A DNA stretch of 64,000 nucleotides from Lolium rigidum (Eukaryota > Streptophyta > Magnoliopsida > Poales > Poaceae). The position numbers and the translations under genes were made by a program. Below the pieces are notes generated by a model. That model searched no databases, was not told the origin of the DNA, and was given only the letters and a program-made list of their open reading frames with translations. The stretch covers positions 249,538,124 to 249,602,123 of the forward strand of contig NC_061514.1 in NCBI RefSeq assembly GCF_022539505.1, given 5' to 3'. Below are positions 34,501 to 44,649 of the stretch, piece after piece (position 1 is the stretch's first letter; the number at the start of each line of letters is the position of its first letter).

Positions 34501-35403
34501 GGAAAATGGCAAAGACATGAGACTTACCCGCGCCGGCGGATGCTCCCTGTCGCGAGGCACCAGCCCGTAGCTCCAGCTCTCCGTCAGGTTCGCCTTGGTG
34601 ATGTGGTTCACCCGGCTGGCCACCTGGGCTTTGTTGAGCGGCGCCTTGGACGTCCGGTTCGGATCGAACCGGCCGGACATGTGCCCGATCTTGTGGGAGC
34701 GCATCTGGAGCGGCAGCACCCGGCGCTCGGCGATGGTGCAGAGGAGATCTTCGGCGGTCAGCCCGCCAGTCGGTGGCTGTCGCCGGAAGTCCCACGAGCA
34801 GGTTCACCTCGGCGGTTCGGATCCGTCGAGCGGGCGTTGTGGCTCCGATTGATCCGGCCGACTCGGAGGAGCCGGGTTGAACTCCGGCAAGTTGATCCGG
34901 TCGACGAGCGCCCCGTCGTTGCGCACGTAGAAGAATGACATCTGCCAGTTCTTCACCGAATCGACGGTGGGGATTTTGGGGAAAGGCGTACCGGGCCGGG
35001 TGTAGATCGAGGCGGCGCCACAGGCCCGCAGGCGGCCCTCGGTGGTTTGGGCCTTCAAGTAGAAGAGCCGGCTCCAGAAGTCGATGTCGGGCCACAGGCC
35101 GGCGTAAGCCTCCATGAACGCTACGTAGCAGCTCAAGAGGACGCACGCGTTGGCCGGCAGGTGATGCGGCTGAAGGCCGAAGTGGTCGAGGAACCGCCGG
35201 AAGAATGTCGAAGCCGGCAAGCCCAGCCCGCGGTCGAGGTGCGCGCCGAAAACGACGCGCTCGCCGGGCTCCGGCTTGGGCTCCAACTCCCCGCCGGGCG
35301 CCCGCGTGATCACCGACCGCGGGATCCGCCGGAGGCGCACCAGGCGCTCGATGTCGTCCTCGCGCATGTAGGAGCCCCTCCATGATCCGCTGGGGGACGC
35401 CAT
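31551..35403 (-). pseudogene. Antisense spliced gene of element D (six exons, putative gypsy-type domain)
   Basis: This gene lies opposite to pol, between pol and the 3' LTR. Proposed exons are 35403-34528, 34418-34054, 33970-33131, 33013-32918, 32823-32485 and 32134-31551. Every intron starts GT and ends AG, with pyrimidine-rich acceptors (for example CTGTCTTTCTAG, CGTCTTGCAG). Exon 1 (MASPSGSWRGSYMREDD) holds a domain like the Pfam 'putative gypsy type transposon' family: GERVVFGAHLDRGLGLPAS, FFRRFLDHFGLQPHHLPAN, LKAQTTEGRLRACG. Exon 2 has an acidic run and a basic KAKKLRRQQPK, exon 3 is Pro/Ala-rich, exons 4-5 form a coiled coil, and exon 6 ends acidic (DDEEAEDVPEDD). A TGA at 34802-34804 in exon 1 and two frameshifts in exon 3 make this copy defective. 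Antisense extra ORFs are known in Tat-lineage elements; their function is unsettled. Confidence 0.75.
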
Positions 35404-35686
35404 TGACGAGGCCGAAGAAGAAGATGACCAAGAGAGGCGGAACGGCGAGGAAGAACCTTGCGACCGCGGCGGCGACAGCGGCGGCTGAGGACGCTCCGTC
35501 GAGACGCGCGGCCCCGTGGCGCCGGACTGGTGAAGTGGCGGCGGATCGGTGGAGATTCGCCCGCCGGAGTTCGCCGGCGGAAGGCGTTCGCCGGAGCAAC
35601 GAAGAAGCTCGGGCGCGCGGAGAGCGATGGAGGCAGGAGCGCGAGGAAGAAGAAGTGAGCAAGTGCCGCCTCGATGCCTCCCCGCG

Positions 35687-35697
35687 GCATTTATAGC
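35687..35697 (-). promoter_or_regulatory. TATA box of element D antisense gene
   Basis: The minus strand reads GGCTATAAATGCCG, a strong plant TATA box, about 285 bases before the proposed ATG at 35403. Expected transcription start is near 35660. It faces away from the 3' LTR into the element. Confidence 0.65.
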
Positions 35698-36187
35698 CGA
35701 CCGCGGCGGGCGGTTGGCCTCCACGTGGCGATCGTGGGCCACGCCGCCCGGATCTTCTGCGCATTAACGTCGCCCACGACCGCTACCGTTACCGGAAACC
35801 GCCACACCACGTCGCCCACTACCGCACCGGATCCGGAGGAACATTGATGTGACCGGACGAACCGACAGCCGGGCCGGGCGTCGGACCGGTCCAAGTCGGG
35901 CGCAGGGCCCGAGGCGGCGGAGACCCCGGCGCGCAGCAAGCCGGAGCCGGACAAAAGTTCCACTCGAACCAAAACTCTTCAGCAAGGCGGAGGCGCCATC
36001 AAATCTTGCAAGAAAGCAAAAACTATACAAGTGTAAAAAGCGGCCGGCTGGGAGCAGCCGGCAGGAACGAGCCGGATGAGGGCGCAGCCGGCTGAAAGGA
36101 AATCCTCAGTCGGCCCCTCCAAGTGCCGTCAAGTATATTCAAGAAGCCGGGAAAACCTGCCTAGGTCCTTCTAAACGCAGGACCTTG

Positions 36188-36204
36188 CCAGCTTCGGGGG
36201 CTAA
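36188..36204 (+). other. Polypurine tract of element D
   Basis: CCAGCTTCGGGGGCTAA directly precedes the 3' LTR. The B-family equivalent is at 38901-38917. Confidence 0.78.
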
Positions 36205-37096
36205 TGTCGGGGGGAAGACCCCGGGTAGGGCAATGGACGGTGAGCGGCCGGCTGGCCACTGGCCGGCTCGCGGCAAAGGCCGGCTGAGGAGCAGCCGGCT
36301 GGCGCCGTGGCCGGCTGGTCCGGAAGCCGGCTGGCTCCAGGTCCTAGTCGGCCTGGCTACGGCCGCCAATGCTGTAGCTGGGCCGGCTTCTACAAGCCAT
36401 ATCCGGCCGGGGGTCCGTACCTCGGACCGACTCGAGGCTGGCGAGTCTTGCACTCGGAAGGAACCGGGTTGGTGATCCGGGTTCCCAAAGTCCACGCTGA
36501 CTTCATCTTCCGTAAAGCGCGGGGCACTGTGGAGCAATAGTGCCACGCGCCGGACAGGCCATCATGGCTTACGACGCGCCGTACAGGCTACAGTGGCTGA
36601 CGGCGACAGAGACACTTCCTCTCCATACCGCTGACCAAGGCAGCCGGATGGGACAGGCCATGACGCCTCAACGGCTCCTGACGTCACCGCCTCGGGAAGG
36701 AGCGGAAGCCGAAGCCGGCCAAGCCGGCCAGTAGACTATAGGGTCTTATATGTAAAGTGCCGGTGCCTATATAAGCCGCACTACCCCTCTCGTGCGGGGA
36801 CGATCGATCACTTATTGCTTTCACCTACCTACAGCGCTGCCCCGTGAGAGAGACCATCGTCTCCCTTAGCCTCTCGGGGCCAGCCGGACACAGCTCTAGG
36901 AGCACCATTGTACTCGTGTGATTACCATATACACTCATAGCAGGAGTAGAGGTTTTACCTCCACCGGAGGGCCTCGAACCTGGGTACGTCGCCGTGTCGC
37001 TCGTGCCCATACCCGCTTCCGGATACCGCCGTGAGATCTCTCAGGAGCCCCTTCGATTAGCCACCCTATGGCATATGCCGTGACGATACCACGACA
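36205..37096 (+). repeat. 3' LTR of element D (892 bp)
   Basis: It starts TGTCGGGGGGAAGACCCC and ends GATACCACGACA, with a TATA-like CCTATATAAGCCG near 36767-36779. It contains many CCGGCTGG-type short repeats. It shares the TGTCGGGG start and ACGACA end with the B LTR but little between, so it is a separate family of the same lineage. Confidence 0.85.
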
Positions 37097-38404
37097 GTGG
37101 CGAAAGCTTTCAGCACCTCGGCGTTGATACGAGGAAAATCCTGCAATACAAGGAAGAAACAAGTTAAAAGAACAGTTTTCAGCATTTCAGAAACAATATT
37201 CCGGAAGCCCCAAGATCTTACTTGGGATGTTGGCGGGCGACTGCGGCTGAAAGGCTGCATGCCCCACTTCCACTCAACCGGAATCTTGGTTTGGAAAATC
37301 TATCTGGCTTTGAGGACCACGTCAGATTTGCCAGGCCCGGGAAACATAAAATAAGGTTTCTTGCCAGGCCCGCTAGGATTCCAAGCCGGTGAACTTGTAG
37401 TAGGTGCTCCCCTGGCGGGGCGTGAGTTTGCAAGCCCCGCACTTCACGACCGGTTTGGGGAGCGGGAGTTTAGGATCCTGGATCGAATTGATCCGGAGGT
37501 TGTATAAGCGAGCGAAGGTCTCGACGGTAGGGAGAGTCCGACGAACCCTTCCATGAAGGAAACAAAAGACGAAAGATAGAAAATGGCATTGCCAGGGAGA
37601 TGGTGGGGTTGAAGTTCATAGAAGTCAAGGAAGCGCCGGAAAAAGTCCGACGCTAGAAGGCCAAGACTGCGCTCAAAATGGGCGGTAAAGACAACTACTT
37701 CGCCTGGCTCGGGCACAGGCTCTCGCTCGTTACTAGGAATCCGGCAGAATACCTGTTCCGGTATCCTCCGGGACCGGTATAACCAGTCGATTTATACCGG
37801 TCAGAGCCCTTCCAGTATCCGCGAATGTAAGCCGCGAGGTTCACACCGACACCTTGATCTGAGCTGCCGGCTTCTTCCCCAGCCCGCCGGTTTCTTCATC
37901 CGGCCCGCCGGCTTCTTCCTCCATCCGGGCAAGATCCTCCTCGAGCCCATCGGCTTCTTGCTCTACGGCTTCTTCCTCACCCAGAGAGATCTTGGGAGAT
38001 TCACTAAATTGGGTGCTACCGGAAAGCTCCCTGCCGGATTCTTCGGAGGACATTTTGTCTAAGTGTTTGAAACTACCTAATAACAGGATCCGGAACTTCT
38101 ACTCGCTTAAGGACATCTAAGCACAAGAGAAAAAAGAAAGGAAAAGAGGTAAACAAATATACCGTTGTGCTGATGAACACAAAGAACACAGAGAAGGAAG
38201 AAGAACCAGATCGAGCCCAACTGACCTTAGATGGGCGGCAGAAGACCCCCGACGCGTTGTGCCAAGAGGTTCGCCGGAGGAAGGAGTGTCGGCGGCGAGC
38301 GGCGGTGCTGGACCTCGAGAGGCAGTGCACCTCGGAGAGAGGAGAGAAGGGGGAACGCGAGAAGCGGAGAAAGCTTGAGCAAAACAGAACGCTCCATGCG
38401 GAAC
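37097..38404 (-). pseudogene. Antisense gene of B-family element, 5' exons only
   Basis: On the minus strand, downstream of a TATA box at about 38529, come a possible leader exon ending in a GT donor near 38220, an acceptor at CTCTTGTGCTTAG near 38110, and an acidic exon (MSSEESGRELSGSTQFSESP; EEDLARMEEEAGGPDEETGG). The gypsy-type domain follows in another frame: EPGEVVVFTAHFERSLGLLA, FFRRFLDFYELQPHHLPGN and SFVSFMEGFVGL (37716-37444). Another intron runs from a GTAAGATC donor near 37217 to TTGTATTGCAG near 37142, and the next exon (DFPRINAEVLKAFAT) is cut by element D at 37097. The domain is homologous to that in D. Several frames are broken. Confidence 0.68.
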
Positions 38405-38526
38405 TTCGCCGGAGAAAATGAATCTGGCGACGGGCGGCGGCGCAGGAGCTCTGGGCACAGAGAGCACTGGGAGTTTGGAAATGGTGAAGAAAATGGGTGC
38501 GGTGAAGAGGACGAGGAATCGTCGCC

Positions 38527-38538
38527 CCTTATATAAGA
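38527..38538 (-). promoter_or_regulatory. TATA box of B-family antisense gene
   Basis: The minus strand reads CCTCTTATATAAGGGGC. It is in the same relative position as the antisense TATA box of element D, which supports a conserved antisense promoter. Confidence 0.6.
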
Positions 38539-38900
38539 GGAGGTTAATGGGCCGGAAACCGCTTGGCCCGCACCTCTTCAGATAATGGGCCGCCACGTGG
38601 CGCCAAGATACACGCCGTTTCGGAGGATACCGCACAGAGGGCCACATAGATCGGGTGTGGCACATTAAATGTGCGTGGGAGACGAGGGATTTGACCCCTG
38701 ACACTGTCATGTCAGTTACAGTGCGCATGTCACTGACAAGTGCGGTTTTCGGGTTATTCTTGACCTCGTCGAGAAGAGTTTAATGACAAAGAAACCGGCA
38801 AAAGAAGCCGGCTAAGTGCTACTTGAAACCGGAAGGATTAATCCGGTATGTTCGGGATAAGAACCTAGCATGGCCTTCGGATAAAATCCGCCGGACTATA

Positions 38901-38917
38901 CCAGCTTCGGGAACTAA
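38901..38917 (+). other. Polypurine tract of B-family element
   Basis: CCAGCTTCGGGAACTAA lies directly before TGTCGGGGG. Confidence 0.75.
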
Positions 38918-39645
38918 TGTCGGGGGATGGCCCCCGGTAGGCCAAGACTCTGGCAAATATGCCATAATATGTTATTTGTAAACCGGATTAAAAATTTATC
39001 CGGATTCTAAAGGTTAAGTTCAACAATGCGAAGCTAGTACAAACCGGTATCCCAGGAGGGGTATGCCGGAGTACGGGGAGCAAGAGAGTTTTAGGCCACC
39101 AAGGCAAAGATACCGGAGCTCAGAGGTAAAGATACCGGAGATCCGGCATAGGCTCAACTGTAGCATATCGGCACTCCAGTCAAAGATTCCACCGAGGACC
39201 AAAGGACAGGATGAGCGAAGCACTTCAGCTTTAGTCGAATCCCTGACGCCAAATGAGCTGCAGACGTTAAAGATACCGGACGATGTCACCAGTCCCTGAT
39301 TAAAGACAGAAGCGATGTCACTGGGCTCAAAGAAGCTTTATAAAGTAGCTGAGCTCGTCAAAGATTCCATTAGGGTTTCTTCCCTTGTAAGCCACCCTCT
39401 CCCCTATATAAGGAGAGGAGGCACAACCCTGCGCGGGGCGGACAACGAGAGATCCATTCAGTAGCAAGGAGAACTAGGTCTTGTACCGTACGTTCTTCAA
39501 CCTCTGGCTTTCAGCCAAGTTTAGCAATACAATCCGGAATCTTGTTCTTTTTCCCTGTTAACCAAACCCTCCCCCGGATCCTCTAGCGCACATTCGGCCC
39601 CAACTTAAGCCATCCCTTGACATTTTCCGTTCCACCATGACGACA
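38918..39645 (+). repeat. 3' LTR of B-family element (728 bp, complete)
   Basis: It starts TGTCGGGGGATGGCCCC and ends CCATGACGACA. Compared with the left 5' LTR, many differences are C-to-T or G-to-A at CG sites (for example CCCCCGGTAGG versus CTCCCGATAGA), the usual decay of methylated repeats. Confidence 0.9.
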
Positions 39646-39650
39646 ATGCC
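39646..39650. other. Target-site duplication ATGCC after B 3' LTR
   Basis: It matches 11258-11262 (reverse complement). Removing B and one copy restores the LINE reading ...INGMP-MFIFSFPDV. Confidence 0.8.
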
Positions 39651-39738
39651 GATGTTTATATTTTCTTTTCCTGATGTAACCTAAAGGGGTAAGGAAGAGA
39701 CTTGATTTTTTAGATTACAGTTTGGCAAAACGATGATA

Positions 39739-39839
39739 CTTTCTCCGGTTCAAACTATTTGCCAAAAATGGGTGTACGTCTACACTAAAACATGTCTAGA
39801 TACATTCATCTTTAGACAATTATTTTAAACTGGAGGGAG
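39739..39839. mobile_element. Stowaway MITE in the LINE relic
   Basis: The element is 101 bp. Ends CTTTCTCCGGTTCAAACT and AATTATTTTAAACTGGAGGGAG are imperfect inverted repeats, with TA at 39737-39738 and 39840-39841. Confidence 0.75.
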
Positions 39840-40576
39840 TACTAAAAGAAATATTAACTTACTCAAAGAATGTAACCATCGACTGAAAGTTCAGGGTGAC
39901 TTAGATATTGAAGTACTCGAAATAAAAATAAGTATTTTTTAAGTACATGGATTTTTAAACTTCTTAATGAGAAAGGGGTGTGGCAGGAGCTGCTACACAA
40001 TAAAACCTAAAGAATAAAACACTTGCTCAGGTTGAGGCAAAACCAACCAACTCTCCGTTTAAAAAAGATCTTGTGCATGTTAAGATGATTTCTTTAGCAC
40101 ATGCCTTTAAACCTTTTTTAAAGTGGGGATGGAAAAGGTACTAAGGCCTGGGAAGACACTTGGTTCGGGTAGATGCCCAAGCGCAGCAATGTCCATTCCC
40201 TATATAACATTGTGCAACACAAAGATGTGTTCATTGCAGATGCTTTGTCATAAATGCTTCTAAAGATGGGTTTTAGGAGGGGTTTACCTGACAATAAGTG
40301 GACACGACGGTTACACTTATGTCGGAAACTAATGGTGGTCCATCGAACATGATGAACCTGATAGTTTTGCGTGGAAGCTTGCGACAACAGGACATTTTAC
40401 TATCAAATATATGTATGTGTACATGATGAGTGGCCACACTAGATTTTTACATACTTGTGGAAGTTGAAAATCCCACTAAAATTAATATTTTCATGTTGTT
40501 CCTCAAACATAAGGTGTTAATTACAAGGATAACTTGGCTAAAAGGAACTGGCAAAGATGCAAGAAATGTTTTGTTT

Positions 40577-40630
40577 GTGAGGGAGAGCATCCATTTTTCT
40601 CTTGTGAGGGAGAGCATCCAGTTTTCTCTT
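40577..40630 (+). repeat. 27-bp tandem duplication in LINE zinc-binding domain
   Basis: GTGAGGGAGAGCATCCA occurs at 40577 and again at 40604. The 27-bp unit is in frame and doubles the segment CEGEHPFFS / CEGEHPVFS around a cysteine-histidine cluster. Confidence 0.8.
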
Positions 40631-41140
40631 GCCTGTTTGCTTGTATTGTCTATCACATTGTGTATATGACTAAGAATATTACTCCACCAACCAAGATTAC
40701 TAATATGTTCATAAATTGGTTAAATAGAATTGATAAGAAGACTAAGGCTAGAATACACATAGCTATATGTTGGTGTATTTGGTTATGTAAAAACAACACT
40801 ATTTTAAACAAGATGAGAGGCATAATTTTTTTTTCAGTTATCCTTTTGGCTACACACTAGATTCAGCTATGGTCTTTCCTACTACCGTCGGATTAGCGGG
40901 AGTCTATGTCTACTAGATGCAACCGGCTGTGGTTGCTCATGGTAGCTACAACCTGGTTGGTTGGCGGCTTACTAGTTGAATGAAGATTGGATAGCTGTCA
41001 TATGCCTGTTGTTTCTTTTTCGTTAGTTGATATATGTACCGGTCCTCTTTGACCGCTGAACTGTAAACTGAAAGCGATTCGAACCTTGAAAAAATGTCGG
41101 TATGGAAATTAAGAAATATCTGTTATGCCCTTTAAAAAAA

Positions 41141-41785
41141 AGTTCTTAAAAAACACTTTTTTTGAAAAAAGGATGTTGAAACCCAGCCTTAGCAACGAAC
41201 TGATTTACTGTTATCCTGAGAAAAAACTTAATTATGTAAAGAAGAGAGCATTAATGAATTCGGTTCCCCATTCGCTTGTTGAATCAGACATCTCGATTTC
41301 TGTAAAGTATTTCACAATGCCGCACGATGATCATTCCTCTGAATAAAACGAATCAGGATCAGGAGATAAGGAAGCTTCTCAACTGAAGAGCTTTTCCCTA
41401 AACAAGTTCAACTTACACATGCTTTACCCAAAAAATCTCAACGCTGCTGATTCAAGTAGCAGTTTATTCATATGTGGCCCGCGCACTACTCATCGTTACC
41501 TTTAAAATCTTCATTTCGCAAATTAGAAAATGCAGCTTTTGCTCTTAAAAACCTCTCCCTGTCGTCTCAAAAGCATACCCTGCCATAACCTGAACCTTGC
41601 ACGTAAACTTGGCTTTCTTTTCCTGTATAAGCACTGCACGTAAGCGATTGCTACCTGAAATTGTTGCTATCCAGCACGCAGGAACATGCCGAGAACTTGC
41701 AAGCTTTCTCCTTGCATGTCACTTCAGCAGAGTACCTTCAGTCTTGGGAGTTCACACAAACTAGTGACCGCTTTGCCATCACACG
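41141..41785. other. Upstream region of the WAT1-related gene
   Basis: This is unique-looking, moderately AT-rich sequence with no supported coding region. The stretch nearest the gene presumably holds its promoter. Confidence 0.5.
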
Positions 41786-41796
41786 TATATATAAGG
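41786..41796 (+). promoter_or_regulatory. TATA box of the WAT1-related gene
   Basis: TATATATAAGG lies 84 bases before the ATG at 41880, suitable for a short 5' leader. Confidence 0.6.
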
Positions 41797-41879
41797 ATGG
41801 AGCTCGTGGACAGGCAGACCGACAGAGGAAACGGTTGTGATATACATCAGTCGATAGGTTCATCAGCTTACTACGCACC

Positions 41880-44330
41880 ATGGGCAATGGCAAGGTGTAC
41901 GCGACGATCGTGCTCATCAGGCTGATATACGCGGGCATGCACATACTCACCAAGGCGGCCTTCGAGGAGGGCATGAGCACTACCGTCTTCGTCTTCTACA
42001 GGCACGCCGTCGCCGCCATCTTCTTGGTCCCTTTCGCCTTCTTCCTCGAGATCAGGTAGCCTTTGTCTGTTCAGCCATGCATCAAGCACGGATTCTTAGA
42101 ACTGTTCGGTACTCATCGTTCTGACGTTGCCTAATTAATTGCAGGAAGCGGCCGACGCCACCGTTGACGGTTAGGCTCTCATTCAAGATCTTTGTCCATG
42201 CCTTCTATGGGTAGGTGTCGATGATTGCAGCATCTGCACCACTGAAACTGCAATCTGGTGATTACTTGTTAGATTTCTTATACTACTATTTCGGTGTTGT
42301 GTTTCTCAGGATGGCTGGAACGATAAACTTGTATAGCATTGGTCTGAACTATGCGTCGGCCACCTCTTCATCGGCTATCTTCAACATCGTGCCAGTGGTG
42401 GCCTTCATCTTGGCAGTCATGTTCAGGTCAGGAATTCAAACCAGAACCATGGTGATTTACCATGTTCTGCTTCAGTAGTAACGAGTAATTAACAAGTATG
42501 TTCATCGGACGAACAGGATGGAGACTCTGAAGCTGAAGACTGTCCACGGCATGGCCAAAGCCTCGGGGATTCTTCTCTGCGTCGGAGGGGTGGTGGCGCT
42601 GGCGCTGTACCAAGGCCCCCAGCTCAAGTCCTTCAACCACCACCCTCTCCTGCACAGCACCAGCAAGGCCGTGCACGCGCATCCCGAGAAGAACTGGGCG
42701 CTGGGGATCTTCCTCATGACCGCATCGGTCGTGATATGGTCTCTCTGGACAGTGAAGCAGGTAACCTGTGTTAATTCTGTTCTTGTGCTTCGTCCAAGTG
42801 TGTGTCTCTGAAACTCTGAATTTGCAGAACTCTACTAACATTGTGTTCTTTCCTTGTCCCAGGGCCCCCTGTTGCTGGAGTACCCATCCAAGCTTCTCAA
42901 CACCACGCTCCAGTGCACCTTCGCAAGTGTCCAGTCGTTCGTCATCGCCATCGTCATGGAGAGGGACCTGGCGCGGTGGAAGCTCGCTGGCGGCATGAGC
43001 CTCGTCGCGGTGCTCTTCACGGTAAGCATCTTGTCTCACTATCCTCGGAGAGGTTTTTTGCGATTTCTTGGATTGCCAGCGGCGACTCAGAAACCCCTCT
43101 GGCCTCTGCTTACGCTGTGTGTTGGAGTTTCAGGGTATTGTTGTCGCGGCCATCTCGTACTACCTGCAGATCTGGGTGATCGAGAAGAAAGGCCCGGTGT
43201 TCCTGTCCATGTCGATGCCGCTGAGCCTCGTCTTCACCATGGTGATCGCCTCGTTCCTATTGGGGGAAGACGTCAGCCTAGGAAGGTAACCAAGGTTTAA
43301 AATAGGGTGATATTTCATTTAACTTGCCTTTCTCTAGACGCAATACGAATTATAGCCTGATACAGCATGTTATATTTAAAATAGCATTTAAAAAAGATAA
43401 ATAGTAAGAATTTTTCTCTACTCCCTCCGACTCATATTAGTTGCCACTAATAAAAATGTATCTAGATATATTTCTAAACTACATCCATACTAGTGGCAAG
43501 TAATATGAGTAAGAGGAAGTAGCTAAAACGTTGTCCAAGAGAATACATACACAACAACATTGTTTAAAGTCGTACCCATTTTTTTTTTTTTTGCGGGTAG
43601 TCGTACTCCAATTTTTTACAATAGCCAAATCCTAAGCACAGATGTAAGGCATAAATCCATAACCATAATAAAAAATGAAAGCCCACATTTTAGTTTAGGT
43701 TAAGTTGGAAGTGAGGAGATGATATTGGACTTTTGGGTCGATGGCGATAACCTGTGATTTTTGACTTTCTCATTTTTTCAGGTAAAAATTTCAGCGCCAC
43801 ACGCTATGCGATTTAGCAACTTATAACGTGTTTAGCGTTGTAGCGACTATATTTGGTTAAACTTGGCATAGGCAAAGACAACCCAAATCCGCAATAGTCG
43901 TGCTAAAATCAGTGAAATAGATTGCTATTTTAAACCTTAAAGTAAAGGTAACACACACGATTGCATTAATTACTCCTCCCACCCGATAAGCCCCTGGCCC
44001 AATTTCTTCTTTTCTCACCCATGCACGGCATCGAAAAGTAAAGCGTCGTGACACAGCCAACCAAACTGAGACACCATCGCCTTCTATGCGAAATGCGTTG
44101 CACGTAACGTCTAATCTTATAATCTATGTCATGTCCTGTCGTCTGGGTGCAGCATTATCGGTGGCGCGCTGCTCGTCGCCGGTCTCTATGCCGTGCTCTG
44201 GGGCAAGGGCAGGGAGGATCGAGCGGTGGCCAGTCCACTGGACGGCACTCTGCCGCAGCTTGAGGAGCACAAGAGCCGAGCGGCGGAAACCAAGGAGAGC
44301 GAGACGTCCGACGCGACCGCAAAGGTTTGA
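41880..44330 (+). CDS. WAT1-related (EamA/nodulin MtN21-like) transporter, seven exons
   Basis: Exons are 41880-42055, 42145-42210, 42310-42426, 42517-42760, 42863-43021, 43134-43285 and 44153-44330. All introns are GT-AG and phases fit, giving 363 residues, the usual family length. The protein starts MGNGKVYATIVLIRLIYAGM and has about ten hydrophobic segments in two EamA repeats (HILTKAAFEEG, GLNYASATSSSAIFNIVPVV; GIVVAAISYYLQIWVIEKKG, SMSMPLSLVFTMVIASFLLG, SIIGGALLVAGLYAVLWGKG), then a hydrophilic, Glu-rich tail. Family members export auxin, amino acids or other metabolites at the plasma or vacuolar membrane; the substrate here is unknown. The gene looks intact. Intron 6 (867 bp) contains a fold-back element with a MITE inside it. 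Confidence 0.93.
43292..43938. mobile_element. Fold-back element with 14-bp inverted ends in intron 6
   Basis: AAGGTTTAAAATAG at 43292-43305 is exactly the reverse complement of CTATTTTAAACCTT at 43925-43938. The interior contains motifs of the TAGCG type seen in grass MITE-like repeats with this terminus. A clean target duplication was not found. It begins six bases after the splice donor. Confidence 0.6.
43421..43519. mobile_element. Stowaway-type MITE nested in the intron element
   Basis: Ends CTCCCTCCGACTCATATTAG and AAGTAATATGAGTAAGAGGAAG are imperfect inverted repeats, with TA on both sides. It is 99 bp. Confidence 0.72.
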
Positions 44331-44649
44331 TCCGCTCGTGGGCACGATCTATAGTGGATCTCCAAATTCTCCTGTACGAGTGGTGCGACCGGCGTTATCA
44401 TGCCATGATGGTGATTGGCCAAAGAATGGATCAGAGGCAGGGTGATCCACACCCGAGCTGTCGTATCATGACAAGGAAATTACTATGTACTTTTAGAGCT
44501 CAATGTCTTGTAGTACATCAACCAAGCAATCCTTGTTTATTGTGTGTACTTGTTGAAATGTTACCGGTATATCATCTGAAAAGAGAGATCACCACCAAAA
44601 TGCACGTCCAATATCAGCTTTTTCTTTTTTGCAATGCCCCCCAATTTCC
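44331..44649. other. WAT1-related gene 3' flank
   Basis: This probably contains the 3' untranslated region and terminator. No coding sequence is seen. Confidence 0.5.

Larger units (their letters stand above)
28139..37096 (+). mobile_element. Tat-like gypsy element D, 3' two thirds
   Basis: D contains the end of RT, RNase H, a repeat-rich linker, integrase, the pol C terminus, a long region with an antisense spliced gene, a polypurine tract and a complete 892-bp 3' LTR. The 5' part is missing at the family F junction. Coding sequence is GC-rich and less decayed than B. Its 3' LTR ends inside the antisense gene of a B-family element, so D is the younger insertion there. Confidence 0.88.
37097..39645 (+). 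mobile_element. B-family gypsy element, 3' part (antisense gene and 3' LTR)
   Basis: This holds the remaining 3' section of a B-family element: part of its antisense gene, its polypurine tract and a complete 728-bp LTR. The bases after the LTR are ATGCC, identical to the duplication before the left-arm B 5' LTR, and the interrupted LINE resumes there. It is therefore most simply the far end of the B insertion, separated from its front by A, A2, F and D. Confidence 0.82.
39651..41100 (+). pseudogene. LINE relic, 3' part (RT end, zinc-binding RT-associated domain)
   Basis: The RT register continues from the B insertion point (MFIFSFPDV). Around 40125-40260 one reads DGKGTKAWEDTWFG, SLYNIVQHKDVFIADALS, and further WKLKIPLKINIFMLFLKHKV. 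A zf-RVT-like domain follows at 40534-40860 (LAKRNWQRCKKCFVCEGEHP, ITPPTKITNMFINWLNRIDK, ICWCIWLCKNN). Stops and shifts are frequent. A Stowaway MITE (39739-39839) interrupts it. The 3' end is not sharp; it probably lies near the A-rich stretch at about 41140. Confidence 0.8.
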
